Positions 1 to 6,352 of a stretch of 9,162 bases of DNA are shown one piece after another. The stretch covers positions 1-9,162 of the forward strand of contig DKJZ01000059.1 of assembly GCA_002454975.1 (NCBI GenBank), read 5' to 3'. Numbering within the stretch: position 1 is the first letter of the stretch; the number at the start of each line of letters is the position of its first letter. The notes under the pieces were generated by a model. That model saw only the letters and a list, made by a program, of their open reading frames with translations, made no database searches and had not been told where the DNA came from. Source of the DNA: Hylemonella sp. UBA6679. GTDB taxonomy: Bacteria > Pseudomonadota > Gammaproteobacteria > Burkholderiales > Burkholderiaceae_C. A program made the translations under genes and the position numbers.

Positions 1-1
1 C

Positions 2-763
2 CACTTCACCAGCCCGATCCGTCGTTACCCCGACTTACTGGTGCACCGTGTCATCAAATCTATTTTGAGCAAGGGCCGCTACCAGTTGCCCAAGCTGCCC
101 ACACCAGGTGAGGCGCACGCCAAGCTCTCGCGCCGCATGGAGAAATCCCAAGCGGCCAAGCAGCAGGCCACGGGCGAGAAGCCGCGCAAAGTCAGCGCAG
201 AGGGCTTGGCCTGGGAGGCTGCAGGCTTGCATTGCAGCGCGAATGAACGCCGCGCCGACGAAGCCAGCCGTGACGTGGAAGCCTGGCTCAAGTGCAAGTA
301 CATGCGCGAGCATTTGGGTGAGGAGTACAGCGGTGTGGTGACGGCTGCCACCGGCTTTGGCATTTTTGTCACGCTCGATGCGATGTACGTTGAAGGCCTG
401 GTGCACATCACCGAGCTCGGTGGTGAGTACTTCCGTTTTGACGAAGCGCGCCAAGAGTTGCGCGGTGAGCGCACCGGCATACGCTACGCGATTGGCACCC
501 GTGTGCAAGTGCAGGTCAGCCGGGTCGATTTGGATGGCCGGCGCATTGACTTTCGCTTGGTGCGTGACGGCGAGGCCCTGCTGGGGCGCGACCGCCAAGA
601 AGGCCTGCCCACCAAAGCTGCTGACAAACGGTCTGCCAAAAAAGCCAAGGCTGACACGCGCGGTTTGCCAGCCAGTTCGCGCGATTTGCCTTCGCCCATT
701 CAGGCCCTCAAGGCCTCGGTGAAAAAAGCAGCGGCCAAGCAGCGCAAAAAAACCCGTCGTTAA
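2..763 (+). CDS. rnr: Ribonuclease R, C-terminal part (5' end outside window)
   Basis: RNase R is a processive 3'-to-5' hydrolytic exoribonuclease that degrades structured RNA and takes part in RNA quality control. The reading frame is open from the first bases and begins with the residues HFTSPIRRYPDLLVHRVIK, the conserved end of the RNB catalytic domain, so this is a partial gene and the GTG at 41 is not its start. After the RNB end comes a basic, alanine-rich stretch of about 40 residues, then CSANERRADEASRDVEAWLK, which is typical of RNase R. An S1 RNA-binding domain follows (about 300-560, with FSG-like YSGVVTAATGFGIFV and GLVHITEL). The protein ends in a Lys/Arg-rich tail (about 600-760), as in RNase R rather than RNase II. 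The last codons and the TAA stop lie in the first unit of a short tandem repeat. The gene converges with nnr on the other strand. I am confident of the family. Confidence 0.95.
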   Translation, partial: HFTSPIRRYPDLLVHRVIKSILSKGRYQLPKLPTPGEAHAKLSRRMEKSQAAKQQATGEKPRKVSAEGLAWEAAGLHCSANERRADEASRDVEAWLKCKYMREHLGEEYSGVVTAATGFGIFVTLDAMYVEGLVHITELGGEYFRFDEARQELRGERTGIRYAIGTRVQVQVSRVDLDGRRIDFRLVRDGEALLGRDRQEGLPTKAADKRSAKKAKADTRGLPASSRDLPSPIQALKASVKKAAAKQRKKTRR

Positions 764-785
764 ACCGTCGTTAACCCGTTATTAA
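754..785. repeat. Three 11-base tandem units spanning the rnr stop codon
   Basis: CCGTCGTTAA occurs at 754-763 and 765-774, and the variant CCGTTATTAA at 776-785, giving an exact 11-base period. The first unit encodes the last Arg-Arg and the stop of rnr. Each unit carries one TAA (761, 772, 783). Because 11 is not a multiple of 3, these fall in all three + frames. A weak stem can also form between GTCGTTAA (767-774) and TTAA plus CGAC (782-785, 788-791), but no T-run follows it. The rest of the convergent gap up to 827 holds a tandem GCCCTGA (803-809, 810-816) and no recognisable intrinsic terminator for either gene. Confidence 0.7.
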
Positions 786-827
786 ACCGACTTTGGCCTC
801 AAGCCCTGAGCCCTGAACCCGTTGTCC

Positions 828-2321
828 TCAGCGTGCGGCAGCCGCCAAGCGTGAGGGGCTCCAGGTTTCGGTTGTGGGCCAGGTGTCGGCCAGTTCGCCA
901 TGCCAGTAAACCGCTGCACCTATGGCTAGCAGGGTGGCAGCCGCGCTGGTGCCGCTGGCCAAGCAGCCTGCCAAAGCGGCGCCAACCATGCCAGCGAGCA
1001 CATCACCCGTGCCCCCACGCGCGAGCAGCGCATTGCCCGTAGGGTTGATGGTGGTGGTGTGACCAGGCGCGGCCAGCACCGTGCCTGAGCCTTTGAGCAC
1101 CACCATGCAGTTGTAGCGCTCAGCCAAGTCGCGGGCCGCGCGCAACCGGTCGTTTTGCACGGCTTGTGTGTTGCTGCCCAGTAAGCGTGCAGCCTCTAAG
1201 GGGTGTGGCGTCATCACTGTGGTTTGTGCGTCTCTTTGGCCTGTGAGCCTGATCAATTCTGGTTGTGCAGCTATTGAATTAAGAGCATCTGCATCCAGAA
1301 CCAAACCCTTGGCTTGCCGCAGCAGGTCGGCCAGGTGGGGCGTGAGAGACTCGCCTGCGCCACAACCTGCCACCACGCAAAGCTGCGCCAGCGGCAGGTC
1401 TTCCCAGCGCCTGAACATGAGTTCGGGCATGGCCATGTTGACCTCGTGGTTGGAGGGCGCCAACAGGTTCACAAACACACGCCCGGCCCCGGCGTGCATG
1501 GCGGCCGAGGCGGCCAGCAGGGCCGCACCCCGCATGCCCGGTGCGCCCCCCACCACCGCCACATCGCCGTAACTGCCTTTGTGGCTGGCGTGCGGCCGTG
1601 CTGTTGGCTGGGCTGCACCTTGCAAAACCGCGCTGGCCTGGTGGGCAGGTGGCACCCCCAAATCGTCAAGCCACACCTGACCGCACAGGTCGCGGCCATG
1701 GCCGGTGAACAAGCCGGGTTTGAGGGTGAGCAAGCTCAAGGTGAGGTCGGCGCAGACGGCCGGTGTGGCGGGGTCCAACAGGCGACCGGTGTCGGCGTGC
1801 AAGCCGCTGGGCACATCGGCTGCAACTACCAAGGCGCCGCGTTGTTGCAGGGCCTGCATGTGCAGCGCCCATTGCGCCATCTGGCCCTGCAGGCCGCGGC
1901 TGGCGCCTATGCCCAGCATCGCATCGACACACACCATGTCATCCATGCTGGGTGCTTGATGTGGTAATTCGTGGCTGATGCGCAGGCCAGCAGCTGTGAA
2001 CCGGACGTAGGCCTGGGCGCTGTCAGACGGCGCGCTTTGCGCGTTGCCAGCCCAGGTGACCAAGACTTCTTTGCCGCGTTGGTGCAACTCAAGCGCAGCT
2101 TGCAAACCATCGCCGCCGTTGTTGCCTGGTCCGCAGGCCAGCCAAATGCACTTGGCGTGCGGGCGTTGGGCCAGCACCAGCCGCGCCAAGCTCAAGCCGG
2201 CGCGTTGCATCAAACTGCCAGGCGGCAAAGTCGCTGCAGCTGCCACCTCCAGCGCCCGTGTGGTGGCCACATCGCACAACGCGTGCATCTGGTCTGGGCG
2301 GACGCGGGTGGGTAGGCTCAC
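828..2321 (-). CDS. nnr: Bifunctional NAD(P)H-hydrate epimerase / ADP-dependent NAD(P)H-hydrate dehydratase
   Basis: This cytosolic metabolite-repair enzyme restores damaged hydrated NADH and NADPH. The N-terminal YjeF domain epimerises R- and S-NAD(P)HX, and the C-terminal ribokinase-like domain dehydrates the S form using ADP. With the GTG start the product is 497 residues, near the roughly 515 of E. coli Nnr (YjeF). In the epimerase half I see GPGNNGGDG (about 64-72), VDAMLGIG (about 132-139) and the AADVPSGL loop with the expected catalytic Asp near 169. In the dehydratase half I see SHKGSYGDVAVVGG (from about 246), TPHPLEAARLL, VVLKGSGTV, and GNALLARGGTGDVLAG with the likely catalytic Asp near 440. 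I chose the GTG at 2321 because it overlaps the TGA of the upstream amidase gene (GTGA), the usual sign of coupled translation. An ATG at 2288 (486 residues) is the alternative. Neither has a strong Shine-Dalgarno sequence. The function is secure; the start is not. Confidence 0.9.
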   Translation of the reverse strand: MSLPTRVRPDQMHALCDVATTRALEVAAAATLPPGSLMQRAGLSLARLVLAQRPHAKCIWLACGPGNNGGDGLQAALELHQRGKEVLVTWAGNAQSAPSDSAQAYVRFTAAGLRISHELPHQAPSMDDMVCVDAMLGIGASRGLQGQMAQWALHMQALQQRGALVVAADVPSGLHADTGRLLDPATPAVCADLTLSLLTLKPGLFTGHGRDLCGQVWLDDLGVPPAHQASAVLQGAAQPTARPHASHKGSYGDVAVVGGAPGMRGAALLAASAAMHAGAGRVFVNLLAPSNHEVNMAMPELMFRRWEDLPLAQLCVVAGCGAGESLTPHLADLLRQAKGLVLDADALNSIAAQPELIRLTGQRDAQTTVMTPHPLEAARLLGSNTQAVQNDRLRAARDLAERYNCMVVLKGSGTVLAAPGHTTTINPTGNALLARGGTGDVLAGMVGAALAGCLASGTSAAATLLAIGAAVYWHGELADTWPTTETWSPSRLAAAAR

Positions 2322-3640
2322 GACAAGGCTTCTTCTATCCGCTGGCTGATGTTGAGCACGGTGTCGTCGTGCCCTGCAGCTTGCCAAACCATCATGCCCA
2401 CGGGCAATTGGCCTGGCGCTTGGCAGGGCAGCGACAGCGCGCAGCCGTCAAGCAGGTTAACCACGCTGGTGTTGCGCAACAGCAGGGCGTTGACCTTGAA
2501 AAACGCTTCGTCACGTTCAGGTCCGGGGGCCACCTCCGCCAAGGGTGTGGCCACGATGGGCACGGTGGGGCTCAGCACAGCGTCAAAGCCGCTGATGGCG
2601 TGGTCCACCCGGTGGATCCAATCGTGTCGCCAGTGCTGCAGCGACAGGTAATCTTTGGCGCTCATGGCTTGGCCGCGCAACATGCGCTGCGCCACACGCG
2701 GGTCGTACCCATCGCCTTGCACGGCCAGCCTGTGGTGTTGGCGCGCGTAAGCTTCTGCAGACGAGAAATTACCCAGTGGCCCGGTGGCCGCAATTTCCAA
2801 CAGTGCGGGCAAGGGCAGGGTCTCGATGCGCGCACCCGCTGCCTTGAGGGTGTGCAGCGCCGCTTCAAAGGCTTGCAGCACGGCAGGCTCGATGCTGTCG
2901 AACATCAGCTCAGGCACCACCGCGAGCCGGTAAGCCGACAAAGGCGCGTGGCTGCGCACCACCCGCTGTGCCGAGAGAATTTCATGCGCCAAGATGGCAT
3001 CGCGCACCGAGCGGGTCATGGCGCACACCGTGTCGAGCGTGTCTGACAAAGGGAACGCGCCTTGGGTTGGCACTTTTGCCGCTGTGTTTTTGAAGCCCAC
3101 CAGACCTTGAAGCGCCGCCGGGATACGGATGGAGCCCCCCGTGTCAGAGCCCAGGCCGATGAAGGCCGCGCCACTGGCTACTGACACCGCGGCGCCACTG
3201 GAAGACCCACCGGGAATGCGCGCGGTGTGCGGGTCGGCCACGTTGTGGGGGGTACTGTGGTGCGGGTTCACGCCCACCCCAGAGAATGCAAACTCGGTCA
3301 TGTTGGTGCGGCCCATCAGGCTTGCACCTGCGGCCTTGAGGCGCGCAACGGCCACAGCATCTGCGCGGGCTGGGGCCTGGTCTTTGAGCACGACCGAGCC
3401 CGCAGTGGTGACCTCGCCGGCCACATCGAACAGGTCTTTGATCGACACCGGCAGGCCCTGCAGGAGGCGGGGGTCGGGCGTGGTGGGCGGCGGGTTGAGG
3501 CTCAAGAAAGCGTGGGCGCACACGGGGCTGGCCGCTGCTGCGTAGGCGTCTTGCACCACAGTTTGCCAATCTGCGCGGCCCTCACGCAAAGCTTGCAGGG
3601 TAGAAATGAGGTCGGGCAGGGGCATAGGGCGTGTTATCAT
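2318..3640 (-). CDS. Amidase-signature family hydrolase
   Basis: This gene encodes a serine amidohydrolase of the amidase signature family, which cleaves C-N bonds of amides; the substrate cannot be told from sequence. Counting from the ATG at 3640 (440 residues), the Ser-cisSer-Lys triad is complete: Lys68 in LPVSIKD, cis-Ser146 in PGGSSSG, and nucleophile Ser170 in GSDTGGSIRIPA. The 24-residue spacing between the two serines matches known members. After the nucleophile the usual FKPT reads FKNT, a mild deviation. GRTNMTEFAFSG (110-121) is also family-typical. No signal peptide is evident. It is not convincing as GatA, because gatB and gatC are absent nearby and it is shorter than usual GatA. 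The start is uncertain: an in-frame ATG at 3625 would give 435 residues, and neither start has a Shine-Dalgarno sequence. The stop codon overlaps the proposed nnr start by 4 bases, so the two are probably co-transcribed. It is divergent from rpsB. Confidence 0.88.
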   Translation of the reverse strand: MITRPMPLPDLISTLQALREGRADWQTVVQDAYAAAASPVCAHAFLSLNPPPTTPDPRLLQGLPVSIKDLFDVAGEVTTAGSVVLKDQAPARADAVAVARLKAAGASLMGRTNMTEFAFSGVGVNPHHSTPHNVADPHTARIPGGSSSGAAVSVASGAAFIGLGSDTGGSIRIPAALQGLVGFKNTAAKVPTQGAFPLSDTLDTVCAMTRSVRDAILAHEILSAQRVVRSHAPLSAYRLAVVPELMFDSIEPAVLQAFEAALHTLKAAGARIETLPLPALLEIAATGPLGNFSSAEAYARQHHRLAVQGDGYDPRVAQRMLRGQAMSAKDYLSLQHWRHDWIHRVDHAISGFDAVLSPTVPIVATPLAEVAPGPERDEAFFKVNALLLRNTSVVNLLDGCALSLPCQAPGQLPVGMMVWQAAGHDDTVLNISQRIEEALS

Positions 3641-3715
3641 CGACTGGTTTTGCCAAGCACGGTTTTGACTGCTGCTTGCGCTTGACAAATCGCAAACCGG
3701 TTCTCTCCAGGTGTT
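3641..3715. promoter_or_regulatory. Divergent intergenic region between amidase and rpsB, promoter zone
   Basis: This stretch must hold or abut the rpsB promoter and probably the amidase promoter. Reading toward rpsB, good -35-like hexamers TTGACT (3665-3670) and TTGACA (3682-3687) are present, but no convincing -10 sits 16-18 bases after either, so I assign no exact promoter. A direct repeat GGTTTTG (3646-3652 and 3661-3667, period 15) lies here and could be an operator half-site pair or chance. No open reading frame crosses the region convincingly. Confidence 0.35.
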
Positions 3716-3775
3716 GTTGGCCCAAAAGCCAACTAAAGTGAGCCGGATTTTAGACCCAACCTTCGGAGTTAAATT
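3716..3775 (+). promoter_or_regulatory. rpsB 5' leader with three hairpins, candidate S2 autoregulatory element
   Basis: Three small stems line up just before rpsB. Hairpin 1 is a perfect 6-bp stem GTTGGC (3716-3721) with GCCAAC (3728-3733). Hairpin 2 pairs TAAA (3734-3737) with TTTA (3749-3752) directly against hairpin 1. Hairpin 3 is AACC-TTCG-GAGTT (3758-3770), a C(UUCG)G tetraloop with one bulged A, and it contains the GGAG Shine-Dalgarno (3765-3768), 7 bases from the ATG. GTTGG of hairpin 1 could instead pair with CCAAC at 3756-3760. In E. coli and other bacteria, S2 represses its own operon through a structured rpsB leader; that this leader does the same is an inference from position and structure. 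Confidence 0.42.
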
Positions 3776-4525
3776 ATGTCCGTGACCATGCGTCAAATGC
3801 TGGAAGCTGGTGTGCACTTTGGCCACCAAACCCGCTTCTGGAACCCCAAGATGGCCCCTTTCATCTTCGGCCACCGCAACAAAATTCACATCATCAACCT
3901 GGAAAAATCGCTGCCGATGTTCCAGGACGCCGCCAAGTTCGTGCGTCAAGTCACCGCCAAGCGTGGCACCATTTTGATGGTGGGCACCAAGCGCCAAGCC
4001 CGTGAAATCGTGGCGGCTGAAGCCCAGCGCGCCGGCGTGCCTTACGTCGACCAGCGTTGGCTCGGCGGCATGCTGACCAACTTCAAAACCGTGAAAACCT
4101 CGCTCAAGCGCCTCAAAGAGATGAAGCTGCAGCAAGAAGCCGGTTTGGACAGCATGAGCAAGAAAGAGCAGCTGATGTTCAGCCGCGAACTCGAGAAGCT
4201 GGAAAAAGACATTGGTGGCATCGCTGAGATGAGCACCTTGCCTGACGCGATCTTCGTGATCGACGTGGGCTACCACAAGATTGCCGTGGCAGAAGCCCGC
4301 AAGCTGGGCATTCCTTTGATCGGCGTGGTGGACTCCAACCACTCGCCCGAAGGCATCGACTATGTGATCCCCGGCAACGACGACTCTTCCAAAGCCGTCA
4401 CACTGTACGCCCGTGGCATTGCTGATGCGATCCTCGAAGGCCGTGCCAACGCCGTGGAAGACGTGGTCAAAGCTGTGACCGAAGGCGGCGACGAATTCGT
4501 GGAAGTGGACGAAGCTTCGGCCTGA
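3776..4525 (+). CDS. rpsB: 30S ribosomal protein S2
   Basis: S2 is a late-assembling protein of the small ribosomal subunit near the head-body junction, and it is needed for S1 to bind. The 249-residue product is slightly longer than the E. coli protein (241). It shows the standard signatures: MRQMLEAGVHFGHQTRFWNP near the N-terminus, ILMVGTKRQA, YVDQRWLGGMLTNFKT, and near the C-terminus DAIFVIDVGYHKIAVAEA followed by GIPLIGVVDSNHSPEGIDYV. The central coiled-coil hairpin is seen as a charged, Lys/Glu-rich segment around residues 105-145. The ATG has a good GGAG Shine-Dalgarno 7 bases upstream, embedded in a leader hairpin. It is the first gene of the translation cluster. A terminator hairpin lies between it and tsf. 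The identification is unambiguous. Confidence 0.98.
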   Translation: MSVTMRQMLEAGVHFGHQTRFWNPKMAPFIFGHRNKIHIINLEKSLPMFQDAAKFVRQVTAKRGTILMVGTKRQAREIVAAEAQRAGVPYVDQRWLGGMLTNFKTVKTSLKRLKEMKLQQEAGLDSMSKKEQLMFSRELEKLEKDIGGIAEMSTLPDAIFVIDVGYHKIAVAEARKLGIPLIGVVDSNHSPEGIDYVIPGNDDSSKAVTLYARGIADAILEGRANAVEDVVKAVTEGGDEFVEVDEASA

Positions 4526-4527
4526 TC

Positions 4528-4553
4528 CTGCCCCGACCCAAGGAAAGGGGCAG
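4528..4553 (+). promoter_or_regulatory. Hairpin competing with the rpsB-tsf terminator
   Basis: CTGCCCC (4528-4534) pairs perfectly over 7 bp with GGGGCAG (4547-4553) across a 12-base loop. It starts two bases after the rpsB stop codon. Its right arm is the same GGGGCA that forms the left arm of the downstream terminator stem, so both hairpins cannot form at once. It has the geometry of an antiterminator; ribosomes finishing rpsB would cover its left arm. The competition is visible in the sequence, while its regulatory use is inferred. Confidence 0.5.
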
Positions 4554-4569
4554 CATGCCCCTTTTTTTT
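4547..4569 (+). terminator. Intrinsic terminator/attenuator between rpsB and tsf
   Basis: GGGGCA (4547-4552) pairs over 6 bp with TGCCCC (4556-4561) around a 3-base loop, followed at once by eight T (4562-4569). This is a textbook Rho-independent terminator for + strand transcription. It lies 21 bases after the rpsB stop and 32 bases before the tsf ATG. Since tsf shows no obvious promoter of its own in the remaining bases, partial read-through is the likely mode, so the site acts as an attenuator that lowers tsf relative to rpsB. Confidence 0.8.
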
Positions 4570-4601
4570 AAGCAAATTTTGAACTGAAGACGGAGAAACA
4601 A

Positions 4602-5495
4602 ATGGCTGCAATTACCGCAAGCATGGTTGCCGAACTGCGTGGCAAGACCGACGCCCCCATGATGGAGTGCAAAAAAGCCCTGACCGAGGCTGATGGCGAC
4701 ATGGCCAAAGCCGAAGAGTTGTTGCGCGTCAAGCTCGGCAGCAAAGCCGGCAAGGCCGCTTCCCGCGTGACCGCTGAAGGCGTGGTTGCCAGCTTCATCG
4801 CCGGCAACACCGGTGCCATGATCGAAGTGAACTGCGAAACCGACTTCGTGACCAAGAACGACAGCTTCCTGGGCCTGACCCAAGCCGCTGCCGAGCTGAT
4901 CGTCAAGCACAACCCCGCTGACATCGCTGCCCTGGGCACCTTGAGCTATAGCCAAGACGGCTTTGGCCCCACCCTGGAAGACGTGCGCAAAGGCCTGATT
5001 GGCAAAATTGGCGAGAACATGAGCTTTCGCCGCTTCAAGCGCTTTGAAGGCACCAACCAACTGGCCGCTTACCTGCACGGCACCCGCATTGGCGTGATGG
5101 TGGAGTTCGCTGGCGACGAAGCTGCTGCCAAAGATGTGGCCATGCACGTGGCTGCCATGAAGCCCGTGGCTTTGACCAGCGCTGATGTGCCCGCTGAGCT
5201 GATCGAGCGCGAGCGTTCGGTGGCTACAGCCAAGGCCGCAGAGTCCGGCAAGCCTGCTGACATCGCTGCCAAAATGATCGAAGGCTCGGTGCAAAAATAC
5301 CTCAAAGAGGTGTCTTTGTTCAACCAGCCCTTCGTGAAAAACGACAAGCAAACCGTGGAGCAAATGCTCAAAGAGCGCGCCACGGCCGTCAAGAGCTTCA
5401 CCCTGTATGTGGTGGGCGAGGGCATTGAGAAGAAGGTGGATGACTTCGCCGCTGAAGTGGCTGCCCAAGTGGCGGCTGCCAAGCAGGCCGGTTAA
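4602..5495 (+). CDS. tsf: Elongation factor Ts
   Basis: EF-Ts is the nucleotide exchange factor that releases GDP from EF-Tu so that it can rebind GTP and aminoacyl-tRNA. The 297-residue product is close to E. coli EF-Ts (283). The N-terminal UBA-like domain carries VAELRGKTDAPMMECKKAL (9-27) and the LLRVKLGSKAGKAASR linker. The core shows Thr80-Asp81-Phe82-Val83 within NCETDFVTKND, the motif that inserts between the EF-Tu helices and displaces Mg2+. The C-terminal module includes LKEVSLFNQPFVKND and ends in an alanine-rich tail. The ATG has a GGAG Shine-Dalgarno at 4592-4595, 6 bases upstream. It is separated from rpsB by an attenuator and from pyrH by a long hairpin. The identification is secure. 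Confidence 0.98.
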   Translation: MAAITASMVAELRGKTDAPMMECKKALTEADGDMAKAEELLRVKLGSKAGKAASRVTAEGVVASFIAGNTGAMIEVNCETDFVTKNDSFLGLTQAAAELIVKHNPADIAALGTLSYSQDGFGPTLEDVRKGLIGKIGENMSFRRFKRFEGTNQLAAYLHGTRIGVMVEFAGDEAAAKDVAMHVAAMKPVALTSADVPAELIERERSVATAKAAESGKPADIAAKMIEGSVQKYLKEVSLFNQPFVKNDKQTVEQMLKERATAVKSFTLYVVGEGIEKKVDDFAAEVAAQVAAAKQAG

Positions 5496-5506
5496 TTCCC
5501 CAAAAA

Positions 5507-5544
5507 GGGGCGGGCATGCACTTTTTTGTGCATTTGCCCACCCC
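5507..5544. terminator. Long hairpin after tsf; terminator-like on the - strand
   Basis: GGGG (5507-5510), GGGC (5512-5515) and ATGCAC (5516-5521) pair with GTGCAT (5528-5533), GCCC (5536-5539) and CCCC (5541-5544). This gives 14 bp with one C-A mismatch, one two-base bulge and a loop of six T. No T-run follows it on the + strand. On the - strand the stem is followed directly by five T (complement of 5502-5506), so it looks like a terminator for antisense transcripts coming from pyrH. The GGGG arm can also pair with CCCC at 5498-5501. On the + strand it may instead stabilise the 3' end of a tsf message. The structure is clear; the role is not. Confidence 0.5.
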
Positions 5545-5608
5545 GTGGCGCAGGTGTCAGCCTGAATTGCCGCAAAATACTGTCAGTTTGAAATTTGAGG
5601 AGTCCCCC

Positions 5609-6331
5609 ATGTCTGTGTCTAAGCCCGCCCACCAACGCATTTTGCTGAAGTTGTCGGGGGAAGCACTGATGGGGGACGATGCTTTTGGCATCAACCACGC
5701 CACCATCGTTCGCATGGTGCAAGAGGTCGCTGAAATCACCCGCCTGGGTGTGCAAGTGGCGGTAGTCATTGGTGGTGGCAACATCTTTCGCGGTGTGGCG
5801 GGCGGCTCGGTGGGCATGGACCGCGCCACGGCCGACTACATGGGCATGCTGGCCACCGTCATGAACGCCCTGGCGCTTGCCGACACCATGAACAAGCAAG
5901 GCCTGACGGCCCGCGTGATGTCGGCCATTGGCATTGAGCAGGTGGTTGAGCCCTATGTGCGCCCCAAAGCCCTGCAGTACCTCGAAGAAGGCAAGGTGGT
6001 GATTTTCGCCGCTGGCACGGGCAACCCCTTCTTCACCACGGACACGGCAGCTGCCCTGCGCGGCGCTGAGATTGGTGCCGAGATGGTGCTCAAAGCCACC
6101 AAAGTTGACGGCGTTTACACGGCCGACCCGAAAAAAGACCCCCACGCCACCCGCTACACCAAGATTTCGTTTGACGACGCGATTTCCCAAAACCTGGGCA
6201 TCATGGACGCCACCGCTTTTGCGCTGTGCCGCGACCAGAAGCTCCCCATCAAAGTGTTTTCGATCTTCAAGCACGGCGCGCTCAAGCGCGTGGTGATGGG
6301 TGAGGACGAGGGTACCCTTGTGTACGCTTGA
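5609..6331 (+). CDS. pyrH: UMP kinase (uridylate kinase)
   Basis: PyrH phosphorylates UMP to UDP with ATP, an essential step of pyrimidine nucleotide synthesis. It works as a cytosolic hexamer and is usually controlled by GTP (activation) and UTP (inhibition). From the ATG at 5609 the protein is 240 residues, against 241 in E. coli. It belongs to the amino acid kinase fold: ILLKLSGEALMG (11-22) with the phosphate-binding Lys14, VVIGGGNIFRG (52-62), ADYMGMLATVMNALALAD, and GTGNPFFTTD (136-145) for UMP and metal binding. VDGVYTADPKKDP and the final IKVFSIF segment are also standard. A strong GAGGAG Shine-Dalgarno (5597-5602), 6 bases upstream, decides the start; the frame stays open upstream to about 5516 but has no such signal there. 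frr follows after 21 bases, so the two are likely co-transcribed. Confidence 0.98.
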   Translation: MSVSKPAHQRILLKLSGEALMGDDAFGINHATIVRMVQEVAEITRLGVQVAVVIGGGNIFRGVAGGSVGMDRATADYMGMLATVMNALALADTMNKQGLTARVMSAIGIEQVVEPYVRPKALQYLEEGKVVIFAAGTGNPFFTTDTAAALRGAEIGAEMVLKATKVDGVYTADPKKDPHATRYTKISFDDAISQNLGIMDATAFALCRDQKLPIKVFSIFKHGALKRVVMGEDEGTLVYA

Positions 6332-6352
6332 GATTGTTTGGAGACCCTGACC

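Noticed and set aside
764..827. Bidirectional terminator in the rnr-nnr convergent gap
   Set aside because: Only a weak bulged stem is present, with no T-run after it on the + strand. On the - strand a T7 run (complement of 744-752 region) has no stable stem before it.
1314..1967. 217-residue + strand frame inside nnr
   Set aside because: It lies wholly opposite a well-supported nnr gene, has no family motif, and is explained by GC-rich codon bias.
3641..4342. Upstream extension of the amidase reading frame antisense through rpsB (674-residue frame)
   Set aside because: The amidase family begins near 3640 or 3625. The extension is His-rich, matches no family I know, and is a mirror of the strongly biased rpsB codons.
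4467..5468. 333-residue antisense reading frame opposite tsf
   Set aside because: Composition (His, Gly, Ala, Leu) is that of reversed GC-rich codons, tsf on the other strand is certain, and there is no start signal.
5567..5595. Possible pyrH promoter (TTGCCG then TGAAAT)
   Set aside because: Each box matches the consensus at only four of six positions, and this is not distinguishable from chance in an A/T-richer spacer.
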